Source: Ursus arctos (taxonomy: Eukaryota > Chordata > Mammalia > Carnivora > Ursidae). Taken from it: 64,000 bases of DNA. Each line of letters starts with the position of its first letter. Position 1 is the stretch's first letter. Shown here piece by piece: positions 10,452 to 23,207 of this stretch. The stretch covers positions 8,012,566 to 8,076,565 of the forward strand of contig NC_079873.1 in assembly GCF_023065955.2 (NCBI RefSeq). The letters are read 5' to 3'. The translations under genes were made by a program, and so were the position numbers. The notes beneath the pieces are model-generated. The model saw only the letters and a program-made list of their open reading frames with translations, was not told the DNA's origin and did not search any database.

Positions 10452-12439
10452 TTTTAAGTAACAAATAAATTAAAGGTTGCAAAGAAACCTCTGAAAACCA
10501 GTCCTACAAACATGTTTTCTCCACTGGAAAATAAAAACTTGTGACAACCAACCAACAGACAGCACTTTCCCATCGTGCAAGATTTCCTCATTAAAGTCAA
10601 AAGGGTCCATTTTACCCCCTTCCAGCACCCCTCTCCCATAAAAAAGCACCAAGTCAAACACATTAAACCTTTTGTGGCACATATTCTTTATTTTATTTGC
10701 AGAAGAAACCCTGAAGAGGTTTCATCTCCTCCAAATTTGGATCACAGGCTGAATCAAGCAAACAAAACTTTCCCAAATGACACCCAGTTCCACAGCTTTC
10801 TCAGGGCTTTGGTAAAGTTTCGAGACATTAAACTCTCTTTAAAGATATTCTGGAAAGTTTTGACTAGTCAAAGAGCCACCAGCTTTTTTAGCAACCTGGT
10901 AATGTTGTGAGCAGTTCGCAGTCGATCATAGATCTGTCATTTTAAGGAATGTTTATTGAGATCTTTGAATTTAATTAACAAAATAACAAAATTCTTATCA
11001 TGGGGAATTAGAAGTTGCCCCCCCCCATGTAATACATATGCTACAGTCCTCAAGAAAATATTGTTCCCAAATTGCCTTTCTCTATTAATGAATTGACCAT
11101 TGGTCAACATGACAAATATATGAAATTGAGTCATTTCCGCATAACTCTCCAACCCAGCACAACTGTGCAAGTAGATAACTCATGTTTCGTTTTGGGTTTG
11201 TACCACCCAATTACTGCCATGAATCACAACACCCTTATTCAGGCCAATCCATGGGCTTCTGACAGCAGCCTCCCCAGGCCACAGGTGGCCAGTTTCAGAG
11301 TCTAGTACACTGGCTCTCACAAGTGTGCTGACCTGCTTTCTATTTTCAACTGGAATTTCCTCCCCTGGGGTCATTTGATCCCCACCTTGTGGGGCATTTT
11401 CCTGGTTCCCTGTTCGGTGCCCCACCTAGCCCCTCACTTTGGAACTGAAGAGAATTCCAGGCTCAGCCTCCTGCGGAGTCCAGTGAGAAGACAACTCACA
11501 GACATTATGCCTCATATCTGGTGGGAACCAGGTTTTGTGAGCCTCCCAAGATCCTCTTAGGAGACACCAAGGTGACATTTACTCAGGAAGCTGCTGAGAT
11601 CTAAGACAAGACCTGCAGGAAATGATAGTGGGAGGCCATGTTGTAGGGGCCAACCCTGTAAAGACATCTCCATTCAAAAGGTCACAAGAATGTGGAAGAG
11701 TCAGCCAAAAGAAACATCACAAAGCATAAGAGGGGGCCACATCCCTTGGCAAAACACAGGCTACACTGGCAGGACTGAGAGCTCTCTCCCCACACACCTC
11801 TTGTGGCTAAGCGCTCAGCGAGCGCCGCAGAGTTTAATGAACAGGGCAGTGGTGTTTTAAGGGTCAGCCCTCAGAGGCCCTTTACATTCTTTCCTCTGAG
11901 GGAGTTCTGGATACACTAATGTAAAAATCTCCAGTGCAAAACAAGAGGGGCCAGCACTTTAAACCAATGAGTAAATGACATTTTTCAGAGTTCAATCTTC
12001 AACTTTGAACTGGTAAGAACAGTAATGTTCATGAAAATGATTCTGCCTTGAATATTTACAAGACAAGCTATGAAAAAAAAATATTACGTTCAACTTAAAA
12101 ATTCCAAAAGGTTTCTGGTGACTTAGAGAAATCAGACAAGGCAGATAGGTTTCAGACACTATGACCTGTATGTGGATGCACCGTGCTTTTTATTCAAGAG
12201 GAAGCCTGAGAGTAGAAACTAGATATTATCCTTTTTTGAAATTTTCCTTGAGCATTAGACACATACCCAGTTCTCCACACATACTGGCAGATAAATGAAT
12301 GTTCAATCTTATTTTGCCCTTATCTGAATGTTTCCAGAATTCCCTTCCATGCAAAGGATGTGTGGCCCCTTTCTTTTGCCTTTGTTCTTACATTAACAGT
12401 AGACCTGTCTATGGTGTCTGTGGTGACGTGAGGCATAGT
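10452..12439. other. unassigned, apparently unique DNA
   Basis: About 2 kb in which I see no confident repeat and no exon. Small open frames (for example 10,575-10,910 and 10,937-11,170) have no homology I recognise and lack splice or codon signals beyond chance. Confidence 0.4.
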
Positions 12440-12795
12440 TTTTGACGGGAGACCCACAAACTTTGTCAGTAAATGGCCAGATAACACACAGCGGAGGCTT
12501 TCCCACCATCCACTCTATTGCAACCACTCAACTCTAGTGTTAGCGTGAAAGCAGCCATAGCCAATCCGTAAATGATGGGTGTGGCAGTTTCCAATAAAAC
12601 TGGATTTATGCACGCTAAAATTTGTATTTTAGCATACAATCTGCATACAATTTTCACATGTCATAAAGTCATCTTCTTTTGATTTTTTCCCCACTGTTTA
12701 AAAACATAATGCTTATTCTGAGCTTTGTGGGCTGTAAAAAAGCGGGCAGCGGTCTGGATTTGGTCCATGGACCATGCTTTGCTGACCCCTGATTT
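12440..12795 (+). mobile_element. nonautonomous hAT-type DNA transposon with internal extra sequence
   Basis: The ends resemble the common mammalian element with 'cagggGTCGGCAAAC' type termini: left 'acccacaaactttgtcagtaaatggcc', right 'catgctttgctgacccctg'. The middle carries 'gtgaaagcagccatag' and 'ccaataaaactgg'. Compared with the copies at 44,893 and 50,274 it holds about 110 extra bases (roughly 12,600-12,715). I am unsure of the family name. Confidence 0.6.
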
Positions 12796-13555
12796 AGACA
12801 ACTGAGTGACTGAAATAGAGCAGGTGCTCTGCTAGGTAAGATCAACTACAGAGCAAACCAGGGGAGAAAAAAAAAACCACCAGGATTTGGCAACTGTTCA
12901 ATCAATTGATATAATGGAAGAAGACAGGGCAAAGGTTTTAAACTTCAGAGAGGAGATTTTGTGTGTGTGCATTATTTTTAATTTAGCTTATCCATTTACA
13001 TGTCAAAATTGATCAAATTAACCATCTAATTTCCAAAGGTTGGCTCTGATTTGTTTGAACTAAAGGATTAAATGTATTTTTCTTCCAATTATAAATGACC
13101 TCATCTACAATTCTTCTAGGTTTTAAAACAGGAGCTAAATTTATAAAGCTTTTTAAAGTGACACCAGTAAATCAAAGCAGATTAAAAAATCTCCTGGGAG
13201 GTGATTCTGAATGTTTTCCTTCTGACAGATTGAGGAACCAGAGCTTCTATGCACAAGGGAACAGGGGAAGACTATAATAATTCTGTTTAAAGGTTAATAT
13301 TATTCATCCTATTTCTAAATATTCCCTTGCTATCTGTTCAGTCTATATCCAATCAATGTGGATTTGTGGGGACTGGTGCAAGTGGGATGGCCCCATCATC
13401 TTGCCTTTGTTGTCTAATTAGGTCATAAGGAAAGATATAGTCATATCCTTGGCAGAAAGAGCTCATTGACCAAATGGGAAAAAATTAGATCGATAGATTT
13501 GTGCCTTCTTCAAAACATCAGCATGTTCAGAAGAATCTGATTACGTATTGTGGGA
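12796..13555. other. unassigned DNA
   Basis: AT-rich sequence with no recognised gene or repeat. Confidence 0.4.
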
Positions 13556-14022
13556 AGGTAAATGCTTTGCCCCCACTTCTCACCCCTCGCTGCACTCACA
13601 AACTTACCATGGCTCCATCATGGAGGCAGTGTTACTTCCCTATCTTCTGACATTAGGCTTGGACATGTGACTCGCCTGGGCCAATGGTGGGTAGGTAGAG
13701 ATGAGCGTGTGCCAGAGTCCTACCTATGCGTTAAGAATCCTTAGTCCATTCTGCTGGTCATACTGTGCCTCTGCACTTCCCCAGGTGGTTGCTGCCCCAC
13801 CAACCCGTACCCCAGAATAAACAAACATGGAGCAGAACTAATTGAGGAACCAAGCCCTGCAGGACTAGCAGACTGACCTCAGGTCAAACAGCTGAGCTCT
13901 GCCCAAGTAAGCCAACCCCAGAAGACCCATATATCCAGGAGAACAAGCGATGGCTGTTTTAAGGCATTGAATGTCAAAGTAGCTTGTTATATAGCAATAG
14001 CATGGCAATAGCTAACCAGTAG
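13556..14022. repeat. old interspersed repeat, class uncertain
   Basis: Phrases such as 'aggcttggacatgtgactcg', 'ggagcagaactaattgagg' and the terminal 'ggcaatagctaacc' recur throughout mammalian genomes, and I have met them as one interspersed family. I cannot name it with confidence (an LTR-like or MER element is possible). Confidence 0.4.
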
Positions 14023-15134
14023 GGAGAGACAATTCTACATTTTAGTCAACAGAACTACACAGTCAAGCACCATTTTGGGCATCTGTAGGCATCTGCATGC
14101 CAGGAGTTCAAGATTTCACTTCTTTTTAAAGATATACAAAATAAAAAAAGTGCCCCCCGTTGCAGAAATCCCATGGAAGGCCCTACACTTCTTCACATCC
14201 AGGTTCTCCTTAGATTCCCTACAATGGTGATATGAGATACCACCACGGTAATGATGGCATTGCATGCCTACCTAATTAAAAGCCATAGGTTGGTCTAAGA
14301 ATGTCTAGATTTTAAAAAATAGTTCCCTTTTCTAGTAAAGACCAAGGCAAATCACACAGTAAAACTCTGCAGTAATTGAAGTAGCCAATAAGAGTGCGCC
14401 TGTGTTTGCAGAATCACAGAGCATCAGCACTTTTTACACCTTTTTTTAAATAGTGGGAACCAAATAAATGCAGGAAGTCTTTATAACTGTGTCCCGATGA
14501 TAAGGTTTCACTCTGCAGCCATCCTGAATAAAAACAGCTATTAAGGGGTTTTTTTGAAACGGCTAATCTTGATAAGGTTCAAACTTTTCCCCAAGAGAGG
14601 TCTATGAACCACCACTCCCTCTGAGATGAATGAGTAAAAATGCATGTGTATCATGAATGCCAGGGTTGACATAACCCTTGTGCTGCCCAGAGCACAAGTA
14701 AGTCATGGCTATGGCAAGTCCACGCGGGACGTGTGTTTCTCCTTGCTCATAAAGACTTGTGGAGGGCAGAATGCCAGCTCTCATGTACCTTTTCCAGGCT
14801 GCTGCAAATTCAACCATGTGGCTGTCATTCCTGAAACGGATGTTCCATCAGAACAGCCATGCAGAGAGGGAGCACGGGGCATCCGTGCAGGAGCTAAAAA
14901 AGCCTGTGGTGTTTCGATCAAAAGCCCTTTGCGAGAGAAAACACAGGAGTTGGAATGACAAAATCACCATCACACTCAGCTAAAAATACCAAACAGGATG
15001 TTCTTTATCTGTGGTTGTATATGTTACTAACAACAAGAATATAAAAAATCCTCTCTGATCTCATTATCAATTCATTCTACTTTCTCCTGTTACGTTTCTG
15101 GATGGTTTGGGCATAAATGAGTGAAGACAGGCAT
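14023..15134. other. unassigned DNA
   Basis: No gene or repeat recognised. Open frames at 14,602-14,983 overlap on both strands and look like chance. Confidence 0.4.
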
Positions 15135-15377
15135 GCTGCCATTGTGGGGCGCCTGGGTGGCTCAGTCAGTTGAGTGTCTGACTCTTGGTTTCGGCTCAGG
15201 TCATGATCTCAGGGTCGTGAGATCGAGCCCCGCGTTGGGCTTCTCGCTAGGCATAGAGCCTGTGTGGGATTCTCTCTCTCCCTCTTCCTCACCTCCTCCC
15301 TTCCCCCCAATCTCTCTCTCTCTAAAAAGAAGAAAGAGGAGGAGGAGGAGAAGAAGAAAAGGAAAGTTGCGATTGTG
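15135..15377 (+). mobile_element. CAN-SINE with expanded purine tail
   Basis: A plus-strand SINE (body 15,147-15,365). Its head is 'ggggcgcctgggtggctcag', its middle 'ggtcatgatctcagggtcg', followed by a CT-rich region and a tail degraded into GGA/GAA triplets. The flanks 'gctgccattgtg' (15,135-15,146) and 'gttgcgattgtg' (15,366-15,377) match at 10 of 12 positions. The tail is a small-scale example of how GGA/GAA repeats seed. Confidence 0.9.
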
Positions 15378-15414
15378 TTGGAAGGACAGATGGGGTCATT
15401 TAAAAGGTGTCATT

Positions 15415-15855
15415 TTATGGAGAACCGGTGAGCAGCTGCCTGGTTTAGAGATGGGGGTAAGACACAATATGGGTGTCACTACAAAGGGGTAGCATCAAGG
15501 AGTTCTTTTGTGGTGGTGGAACAGTTCCGTATCTTGAATGGCAGATATGCCCATCTATACATGGGAAACAATTGCATGGTATTATTCTCTCTCTTGCTCT
15601 TGCTTTCGCTCTTGCTCTCACTCACATGTACACAAAGGAATGCACATAAAAAACTGGTGAGATGTGAACAAGGTCTGTAGACAAGTTAATAGTAATGCGC
15701 CGGTGTCAATGTCCTGGGTTTGATATTGTACTCTAATTATGTAGGAAGCTAGCATTGACGGAAGCTGGGTAAAGGGGACCCAGGATATCCTGGTAGCATT
15801 TTTGCAACTTCCTTTGAGTCTACAATTATTACAAAATGAGAGTTTTAAAAGAATC
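15415..15855 (+). mobile_element. old L1M 3'UTR fragment
   Basis: The text follows a known old L1 3'UTR: a 'tggtggtggaacagttccgtatcttg' type phrase, 'caaggtctgtagacaagttaa', 'gacggaagctgggtaaaggg' and 'ttgcaacttcctttgagtc', ending in 'attattacaaaatgagag'. A CTTGCT simple repeat has grown inside at about 15,585-15,620. Confidence 0.7.
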
Positions 15856-15873
15856 ACCTCAAAGATACGGTCT

Positions 15874-16141
15874 CAAGCCCATCGCATTTTATTTTATTTT
15901 TTTTAAAGCTTTTTATCTTTTTTTTTTTTAAGATTTTATTTATTTATTTGACAGAGAAAAAGACAGCCAGCGAGAGAGGGAGAACAAGCAGGGGGAGTGG
16001 GAGAGGAAGAAAAAGCAGACTCCCAGCAGAGCAGGGAGCCTGATACAGGGCTCAATCCCAGGACCCTGGGATCATGCCCTGAGCTGAAGGCAGACACTTA
16101 ACGACTGAGCCACCCAGGCACCCCAAGCCCACCACATTTTA
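15874..16141 (-). mobile_element. CAN-SINE
   Basis: A minus-strand SINE (body about 15,892-16,123) with two successive T-rich tail blocks, the 'gacagccagcgagagaggg' body and the 'cacccaggcacccc' head. The flanks 'caagcccatcgcatttta' and 'caagcccaccacatttta' match at 16 of 18 positions. The doubled T block suggests tail slippage. Confidence 0.93.
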
Positions 16142-16142
16142 A

Positions 16143-16396
16143 CTATCAGCCACTGTGCGGTGGTTCAAGCACTGAGACTCAGCACTCAAAGTGACAAGGA
16201 TTTGAGTCCTAGTCCCACTACTTAACTTACTAGCCATGTGACCTTGAAACGTCTAAACTCGGGCCCTCGGTTTCCTCATCTTTTAAACAGAGATGATATT
16301 AGGACCTACCTCACAGGGTTCTTTCAAGCATTAAATAATGTAGAATGTCAAGGGCTCATGAGAAGCATTCAATAAATATGGGCTGGTTTTATTACT
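16143..16396 (+). mobile_element. MIR SINE
   Basis: A nearly full MIR in sense: a 'ggatttgagtcctagtcccac' type core, 'agccatgtgaccttg', 'ggtttcctcatctttt', 'acctacctcacagggttc' and an 'attcaataaatatggg' end. The core positions match the MIR consensus as remembered. Confidence 0.85.
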
Positions 16397-19300
16397 GTAA
16401 GTCTGCCTAATTATTTCTTTTTTATTTCTTTTTTTTATTAACATTTCTGCCTGATTATTTCTAAGAGCCCTAAGTCATTAATTAATTTTGCTGGCATTCA
16501 AGCACATACCAAGTGTCAGGTCCATGCTACCTGTGGCCAAGGATGTGGAGTCCAGATACGCCTCTGGTCCTCGTCTCTGCCCCTTTGGATTTTTCAGTTC
16601 TGTAGTGAATATGGTGTTTAAAGAATCAATTGCAAGCAAGATGGGTATTATGAAAGTGGATACACAGGGGCCTCAAGAGGGAACTAACTTAGGAATGAGA
16701 GGCACTTTCTGCAGTCAGGGTTGAAATGGTAGTTTTCTCTCTGCTGAGTTAACTGGAGTTAACACGGTGGTTAAACCGCAGTCCTCACTTGCAGCCCCTC
16801 CTTACCCACCAAGAGAAGTGAGAATAACTTTTCATGAAGGCACGGGTCAACCCATTTTGTGTCAATGTATAATGTTAAGGATTCAAACTCTGTACCCATC
16901 GACCAGAAAAAGAGCACACCAATTCTTTCTTTTTCATTGGTTGGAAAATAAATTACATTAGACTATTGCAATGGGCACATAGGGGGAAAATCAACGATAG
17001 TTTAAATTTATATTAAGAAATTTAGACCAAAGTACTTTTGAATTAAGTACGGAGCTTCTCAATACGAAATTCATTACAATACATATGAAAATACATCATG
17101 GTATAATAAGTGAAGAGTAAGTTCTTTAGTAGGCTTGCAATATGAATATTTTTAAAGATATGCACATCACATACGGATGGAGTTGGCATAGCACATTACT
17201 AGTTTAAATGTGGTCATTGAAACAACCCACAGGGGAGAGAAAAGAGACATTCTAAGCAATCTGAAAATCTTCTATATACTCAGGAATTTAGGGTCTTTCA
17301 TGATGTAAGTAAACCCCAAAGAAAACTGAACATGCATTGGATGGGTCTTATGTTTGCAAACTTTCCCCCTCCGCTTCTGCCAAAACAAAACAAAAACTTC
17401 CGCCCATCTCCACACGGGCCTGCATCCTGTGAGACTGATCCCCATGGACTGCCTCGCAGTGCATGGACTGGGCTTGGTACTAGAAAAGGGAGATGAGAAC
17501 AGGAAGACCAAGAGGTCAGGGTGTTCCCTGTCCCACTCCATCCCTGCTTCTCCATAGTCTGCCCTTGCTGCAATCATCTCTGGGTACCTTTCCAGGGTCC
17601 CTTCAGCTGAGGTTGGAAGTCACTGGATTCTGGCAACCCCAGCCCCTCCCCGTGCCCACACGGTAACAGCTTCCCCATGTTGCTAACGCTTCGTGCCGCA
17701 CCACCACTTTTGGGTGCCCTTAAACTTATTGACACATCAGGGATAGTTCGTTCGTGAAGCGAAGCCTTTTTGGGTGTGCCATCTTCCTCCTGTTGTGAGT
17801 CAGCAGGTAAGGTGGGGGAATGCTTCATCTTTTGAGATCAATGTTTTACATTTTGCTTAGACCATCAAAGTGACATCATAATGGGACTGTTGAAGGTCAT
17901 GAGCATAAATACTTACAAAAATAATACTACACATTACAATTTTCAAAGCCTTCCAGCAAACTCAAGATTCCATTCTCTTGCTAAACTATTAATATCCTGT
18001 GGATCTAATGAAAACGGCACCGGTGCTGCTAAGTAAGGAATCCAGAGCAACGTTGGGGAGCTCTGCCCGTGCGGAGCAGCACCCACCTGGCACAGGGGAG
18101 CTCCGCGGATGCACAGCCGAGGGGCTCCATATGCTGGCGGGAGGCTTTTAGCCTCTTTATTTTACTTGGACTGACTTATATGTTTCTTTACCAGATATTT
18201 CAGTCAGCAGCAGAAAGGGGTCATTCAAAAATATTTTTAAAGTTTATTCATCTGAACGTCTTCCGCTGTTTCCATGGCAACTCTTCCCCAAAGCCACAAC
18301 TCCAAATTCTTTTGAAAACTTCATTTCAGAAATCGAATTTTAGCTGACACTCCAAACACTGAAATTGTACTATGAAAAAATTTTAAGTTAGAAGAATTCG
18401 AAGAATGTGTCAAATAACCAGAGAGAAGGGGAGAAAATCCTGACCAGTTTTCTTTTCAAATGGTCACGACATCTCTCAAGGAAAGAGCCTTTAGTAACAA
18501 TGATCATATTTGAATGAACAAATTAGTCTTATACTTTATGTAGAACTCATCCAAATTGAGATGTATCCCATATTTGCATCCAAGTCATCACTATAAAGTC
18601 GGAGAGAGCCGTACCCTAGAATGATTGGTGGGAGTCCTTGTTGTTTTGTTTAATCTATCTTTCAAGTTTTTAAGTATTCAGAATGTAGTTAAGAATAAAA
18701 GAAATCAGAAAGGCGGATCTTTTGAAAATAATGTTAGAATCAGAAAATCTGAGAAGCTACGTTACAGAATATGAAGTTAATTGCATTCATTTGTAAACCC
18801 TGGTGGATCTTAGTCCCAAATTTTACAAGCACCTAAGATCTTGAAATCCATTTACTCCCATCATTTCAGAGCTTACAATCTAAAACAGGCTGTGCTAATT
18901 AACACTCAGTCATGTGGCCAGGTCTTAAGAAAGGGCCTTGTAGTCCTTGTCAATGGCAAGCTACACAGACCACCAAGATACCTGCCAGGCTGGGCTGCCA
19001 GGGAAGACCTCAAACCTGGACGGGACTGAGAGCGAAGAGCCAGGGAGAGCTGTCTCCTTCCTCCTTCCTTTTGCTTTTCATTCAGGGCCTTTGCATTTTC
19101 CCTGAAGCAGGCCTGTCCATATCACATCCTCGATGAGCAGTTGCAGGAACGGAAGCAAACCTTAGCTGCCCACTCATATATAGTCACGGATCCCATGTCC
19201 ACGCGCAGAGGCTTTCTGAGAATTGCTCCCATCCTAGTTCAGAGATTGTGATTCCTAATTTCAGACCCGGGACTAATAAACTGGTATTCCAGCTCCATCA

Positions 19301-19429
19301 GAATAGAGGTAGCAAATTTAGACAAGTCTGTTGGACACTAATAAATCAAGAAGTCAGCTAAAGTCTGACACAGGAGAGCAGACAGGAAATGTTTAAAAAC
19401 TAAGGCCCAAGATTACAAAGGGCCTCTAC
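16397..19429. other. about 3 kb of unassigned DNA
   Basis: No confident repeat and no supported gene. A somewhat GC-richer stretch lies at 17,340-17,830 with overlapping open frames on both strands; I find no CpG cluster, start context or splice pair that would support an exon there. Confidence 0.4.
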
Positions 19430-20120
19430 TCCTAGCTCTTTACTGGGTGCCTACCCCGGTGGGAGCCCTCGAGGTGGTGGGGCTACCATGGGAAAAGAAT
19501 GACTGGGTCGCTGCCCTGAACGCGCTTTCACATCAGTAGGGAGAGACAGACAAACGACGAACGTATGACAGAAGACCAAGGAGTGAGGCAAACACAAAGA
19601 CAGAGGCCAGCGTGATCTAATCACGGGTGACTAAGTGAGGTCAGAAGCACTTTGCAAAGAGCACTGAGGGAAGGTGACATTTTCTCCTGCAGTTTGGAGG
19701 GCACGATTAAAGCCTGCTGCACAAAGAACATCTCAGGCAGAAGGGACAGCAAGTACAAAGGCCTCGGGCGGGAAAGAGCTGGTCACACTGGAGAAACAGA
19801 AAGGACACTCAGGTGGCTGGGCAGGGGTAAGGTGAGGGAGGGTGTTAGGAAGTAGGGTGGGGTCATGTGGGAAGGCTTGGAAGGCCACAGTCATGGACGA
19901 AGAGATCAGTCTAAGCGTAATGGAAGCCAACTGGAGAGCTTTAAGAGCTGAAATGTCACAACCGCATTATCTTTTTTGAAGATCTCGCTGCTCCCACGAT
20001 TGGAATATGGGATTACCATGTTGTCTTACCATGGACAGCTGGGTGCTTGGATTTAGGTGACAGCAGCGGAGATGAAAAGAAGAGGACGGGTTTGGACAGC
20101 ACTGTGAAACAGACGTGGCA
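19430..20120 (-). mobile_element. long L2 LINE fragment
   Basis: Read on the plus strand, this follows the L2 3' region in reverse complement over about 690 bp: 'ggaaggtgacattttctcc', 'ggcagaagggacagcaagtac', 'aaaggcctcgggcgggaaag', 'atggaagccaactggagag' and 'tgggattaccatg'. It is one of the longest old repeats in the window and is non-coding. Confidence 0.75.
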
Positions 20121-21883
20121 GGGCTGCCCCCAAGGTGCTCTGGCCTGCGCAGCTCCCCAAGCAGCCGGCCACCTACTGAGACGGGAAAGGCTGAGGGTGA
20201 CACGGGCAAGAGGCAGGTGAGAAATCAGAAAGCCAGTAAGGGCTGCGTGGGATGAGACAATAACATTGCAGCCAAGTTGAGACTCAAGCGCACTTGGTAC
20301 AGGGTTATCACAGGGTGAGGAATGGGAGAAGTAAATCATACAAGTTCACTACCAGAAAAGACGGGGCAAAGAGTAGTATTTGTTTTCCTACAATTGGCAG
20401 ATATGCAGTGCAACATGCAACAGGAGTCGGATTATTTATGCATTCACAGTGACACTTAAGGAGTGTCTTCAAGGGTGGGGGATGTGGCTTCCTAAGACAA
20501 TGGGAGTGCCACAGCAAAGGGACCACATAAAGCGAAAGCTCTCAGAGCAACCGAAAAGAGAGCACGTTGTGGGGTGGGGGTAGAAAAGGCACCCACAGTT
20601 AGTAGAGCTGTGAACTAAGGGGATTCAATAATCTCCCATTTACTTGTAATGAGCAAAACGTTAGCTTTTTGAGGAGACAGATGACAAGCAGAGAGCTACA
20701 AAGGTGAATTCTGGGCCGTGCAGCAGGTCAGTACCAGTCCTGCTCAATTTCCTAAGATATCTGCACCAGCAATGCTGATGTATGATGACTGATTCATATC
20801 AGCTCAGCCCTGCAACAGTGCCCGGTTCAGGGTGTCTTCAGAATTACCAAAGGATGTCCTATAATGAGCACCACTGAATTATTAAATGAACTTAATGGCT
20901 TCAAAGTCTTTGGAAATCAAATGCTCATAGAGAGCAAACTTGGCAACTTGCTGATCAAGACCTTAACCATCTGTAGTAAAGAGAGGCTCCCTCTCGGGGT
21001 AGGCAGCTTAGCCCTGCCGGTGGCTTCCTTAAGGAGGGGTCACACAGAGCCAGGGAGTAGTCATCATTTAACATTGAGGCTGTGGTAAGAGCACAGACGG
21101 TGGGGCAATCGCACCAAAGAGGAAGTGAGGTCAGCAACAGAGGAGCTCAGAAGTAGACCGGTCCAAGGGACGGGAATGGCTACACCTTCACAGCTGGACT
21201 CCCCAGGGATCAGTGTCAAGTCAGAATCTAATCCCCCTGCTTTTTGTCACACCTCAGTGCACAGAACACACATCACTGCACACATAGATTTATCTTAGCC
21301 AGAGCATCGTGAAACTTCCTTCTTGTTTCCCTTTCAGAGAAGGGGGATGAAAATAAGTGTGTGCCTCCAGGGAGTTGCTTCGGATGATAGCATTCGTGAG
21401 CTGCTCGAAAGTGCCTGATAATCTGTTCTGAAACAAAGGCTCAGCACAGTAATCCTACTGAAGGAGTCACCATACTTAATTGTATGAATTGTCATGAAAT
21501 TAGACCTATGTTACATGATCTTGGCAGACAATCAAGGTTTATAATATTTTGTTTGTGGTTAATGGAAGAAAGCACACAGGGACTGTTGGGGATGGTAGCT
21601 TAATGTAATCTTTAACCCGGGCCAAGCAACCTAACTTTTTGGGATCACCAAGAGCAGGAGGACACTGTTAAAGCCATGATCACTGAAACCCGGTGACCCA
21701 TTATGCTGCCCCCAGGGTTTGAGTCTCTGTCTGAGCCTCTGTGTCGGCCTGTCTCTGAAGTTCTGCATGTTCCCTGAATAATATACATAATACTCATAAC
21801 ATTTACTGTGGTTCCTCTTTTCAGAGTTTATTACACAGTAATTGTCACCTCTTCTTAAAAGCATGCATGAAAATCACACACAC
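20121..21883. other. unassigned DNA
   Basis: No confident gene or repeat. The first 150 bases may be a continuation of the L2 element, but similarity fades. Confidence 0.4.
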
Positions 21884-22101
21884 CAGTGGGTCTCAAGTGG
21901 GAATGATCTTGCCCCCCGGGGGACATCTGGCAATGTCTGGAGATATTTTTGGCTGTCACAGCTGGGGGGGGAGGGGTGCTATGGGCATCTAATGAGTAGA
22001 GCCCAGGGGTGCCGCTCAACATCCTACAGTGCGCAGGACAGCTCCCACCACAAAATTTATCCTGCCCCAAATGCTCATTTTGCCAAGGCTAAGAAACCCT
22101 G
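21884..22101 (+). mobile_element. MER20 DNA transposon (hAT-Charlie type)
   Basis: A full-length copy, 218 bp against a consensus of about 219. It has a 5' 'cagtgggtctcaagtggg' end, the diagnostic core 'ggcaatgtctggagatattt', 'gcccaggggtgccgctcaac', and the 3' inverted end 'ggctaagaaaccctg'. Family name from memory. MER20 copies are known in eutherians as uterine-stroma regulatory elements. Confidence 0.85.
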
Positions 22102-22544
22102 AGGAAGACATAAAGACAGGACATTGAACTTGACAGACATTTTTAAATTTGGGTTTTGTCCATACCTGTCCAACTAAAGAATTATTTGGCCGTGTGATTC
22201 GACAATATGGATGGTCACATTAAGTCAATGAAGGTACAATATTTGATTGTTGGCTTATCATGGTGACAGAACGGGGAGGGGGAAGGACAACTCGGCTCAT
22301 CTATCTCAATTGTCTAAATGAGTCAGACAAGCTGCGTGAAATCAGGGCACTTGGAAAGAGTACTCCATTCTGTCACCAGCTACACCTGTGCCACCTTGAA
22401 CTCCACCGCTCTAGGCTTGGGTTTCCTCGGCCACAAAATAGAAAACCTGTCTAACCCACTAGCTGGATTTGACGCAGGCTGTGTCCAAACGCTTTGCAAC
22501 CTGTATAAGACAGTAATAAGGAGGGACTTCTTATGACCTACCAT

Positions 22545-22850
22545 TTCTCTAAAAGTGTTGCCAGGCAATCTTCGATTCACACACATCATCCTTGACTGTC
22601 ACACTCTAGCATCTCTCTAGCCCATCTAAACGAAGACCGGCTGGTTTGCTGTCCTAAGTATCTCTCAAATACGCTAAATGCTCTCCAGCTCCGGTGCAGC
22701 TGCCATCCTACGTAGGTCATTCTTCTCTCATCTCTCCCTGGCCCCACTACCAGGATGCACTCTGGCTCCTGCTCACCCTCAACTCCATTCAGGACTCCAA
22801 GCAGATGTTTCAAAATGCAAATCTGACCAAGTCACCAAAAGGCGTCAAGG
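22545..22850 (+). mobile_element. L2 LINE fragment
   Basis: Sense-strand L2 wording, 'ccaggatgcactctggctcc' through 'tttcaaaatgcaaatctgacc' and 'aagtcacc', with an upstream pyrimidine-rich portion. Diverged. Confidence 0.5.
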
Positions 22851-23139
22851 ACGACACCCAGCTGGAACGATGGAGTCACCATAAACTGAATGTGGGAAAA
22901 CCGTGGGAGGAAAGGTTGGGAGGAGAACATTAGCTGCTACAGAACATTTTTGTTCTGATGATAAAAACAAGAAGACAGTGGTACTATACTTTGGGAAAGT
23001 GTCACATTATACAAATGGAGGATGTTCTTGTCTATTTAAGTGTTTGTGGTTCTCTCCTGGTGACCATTATAACCATTTATAAAGATGTGCGAAGTGTTTG
23101 TGGCAACTCTTAACATTTTCACTGTTGAATCGTCCCTTT

Positions 23140-23207
23140 AGAAAACTGACCAAATAGCTGGCACACAATAGGCACTCAACAAATGTTTGATGAATGAATA
23201 AAATGTG
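23140..23207 (+). mobile_element. L2 LINE 3' tip
   Basis: The phrase 'agctggcacacaataggcac' followed by 'tcaacaaatgtttgatgaatg' is the terminal part of L2 in sense. Confidence 0.75.
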
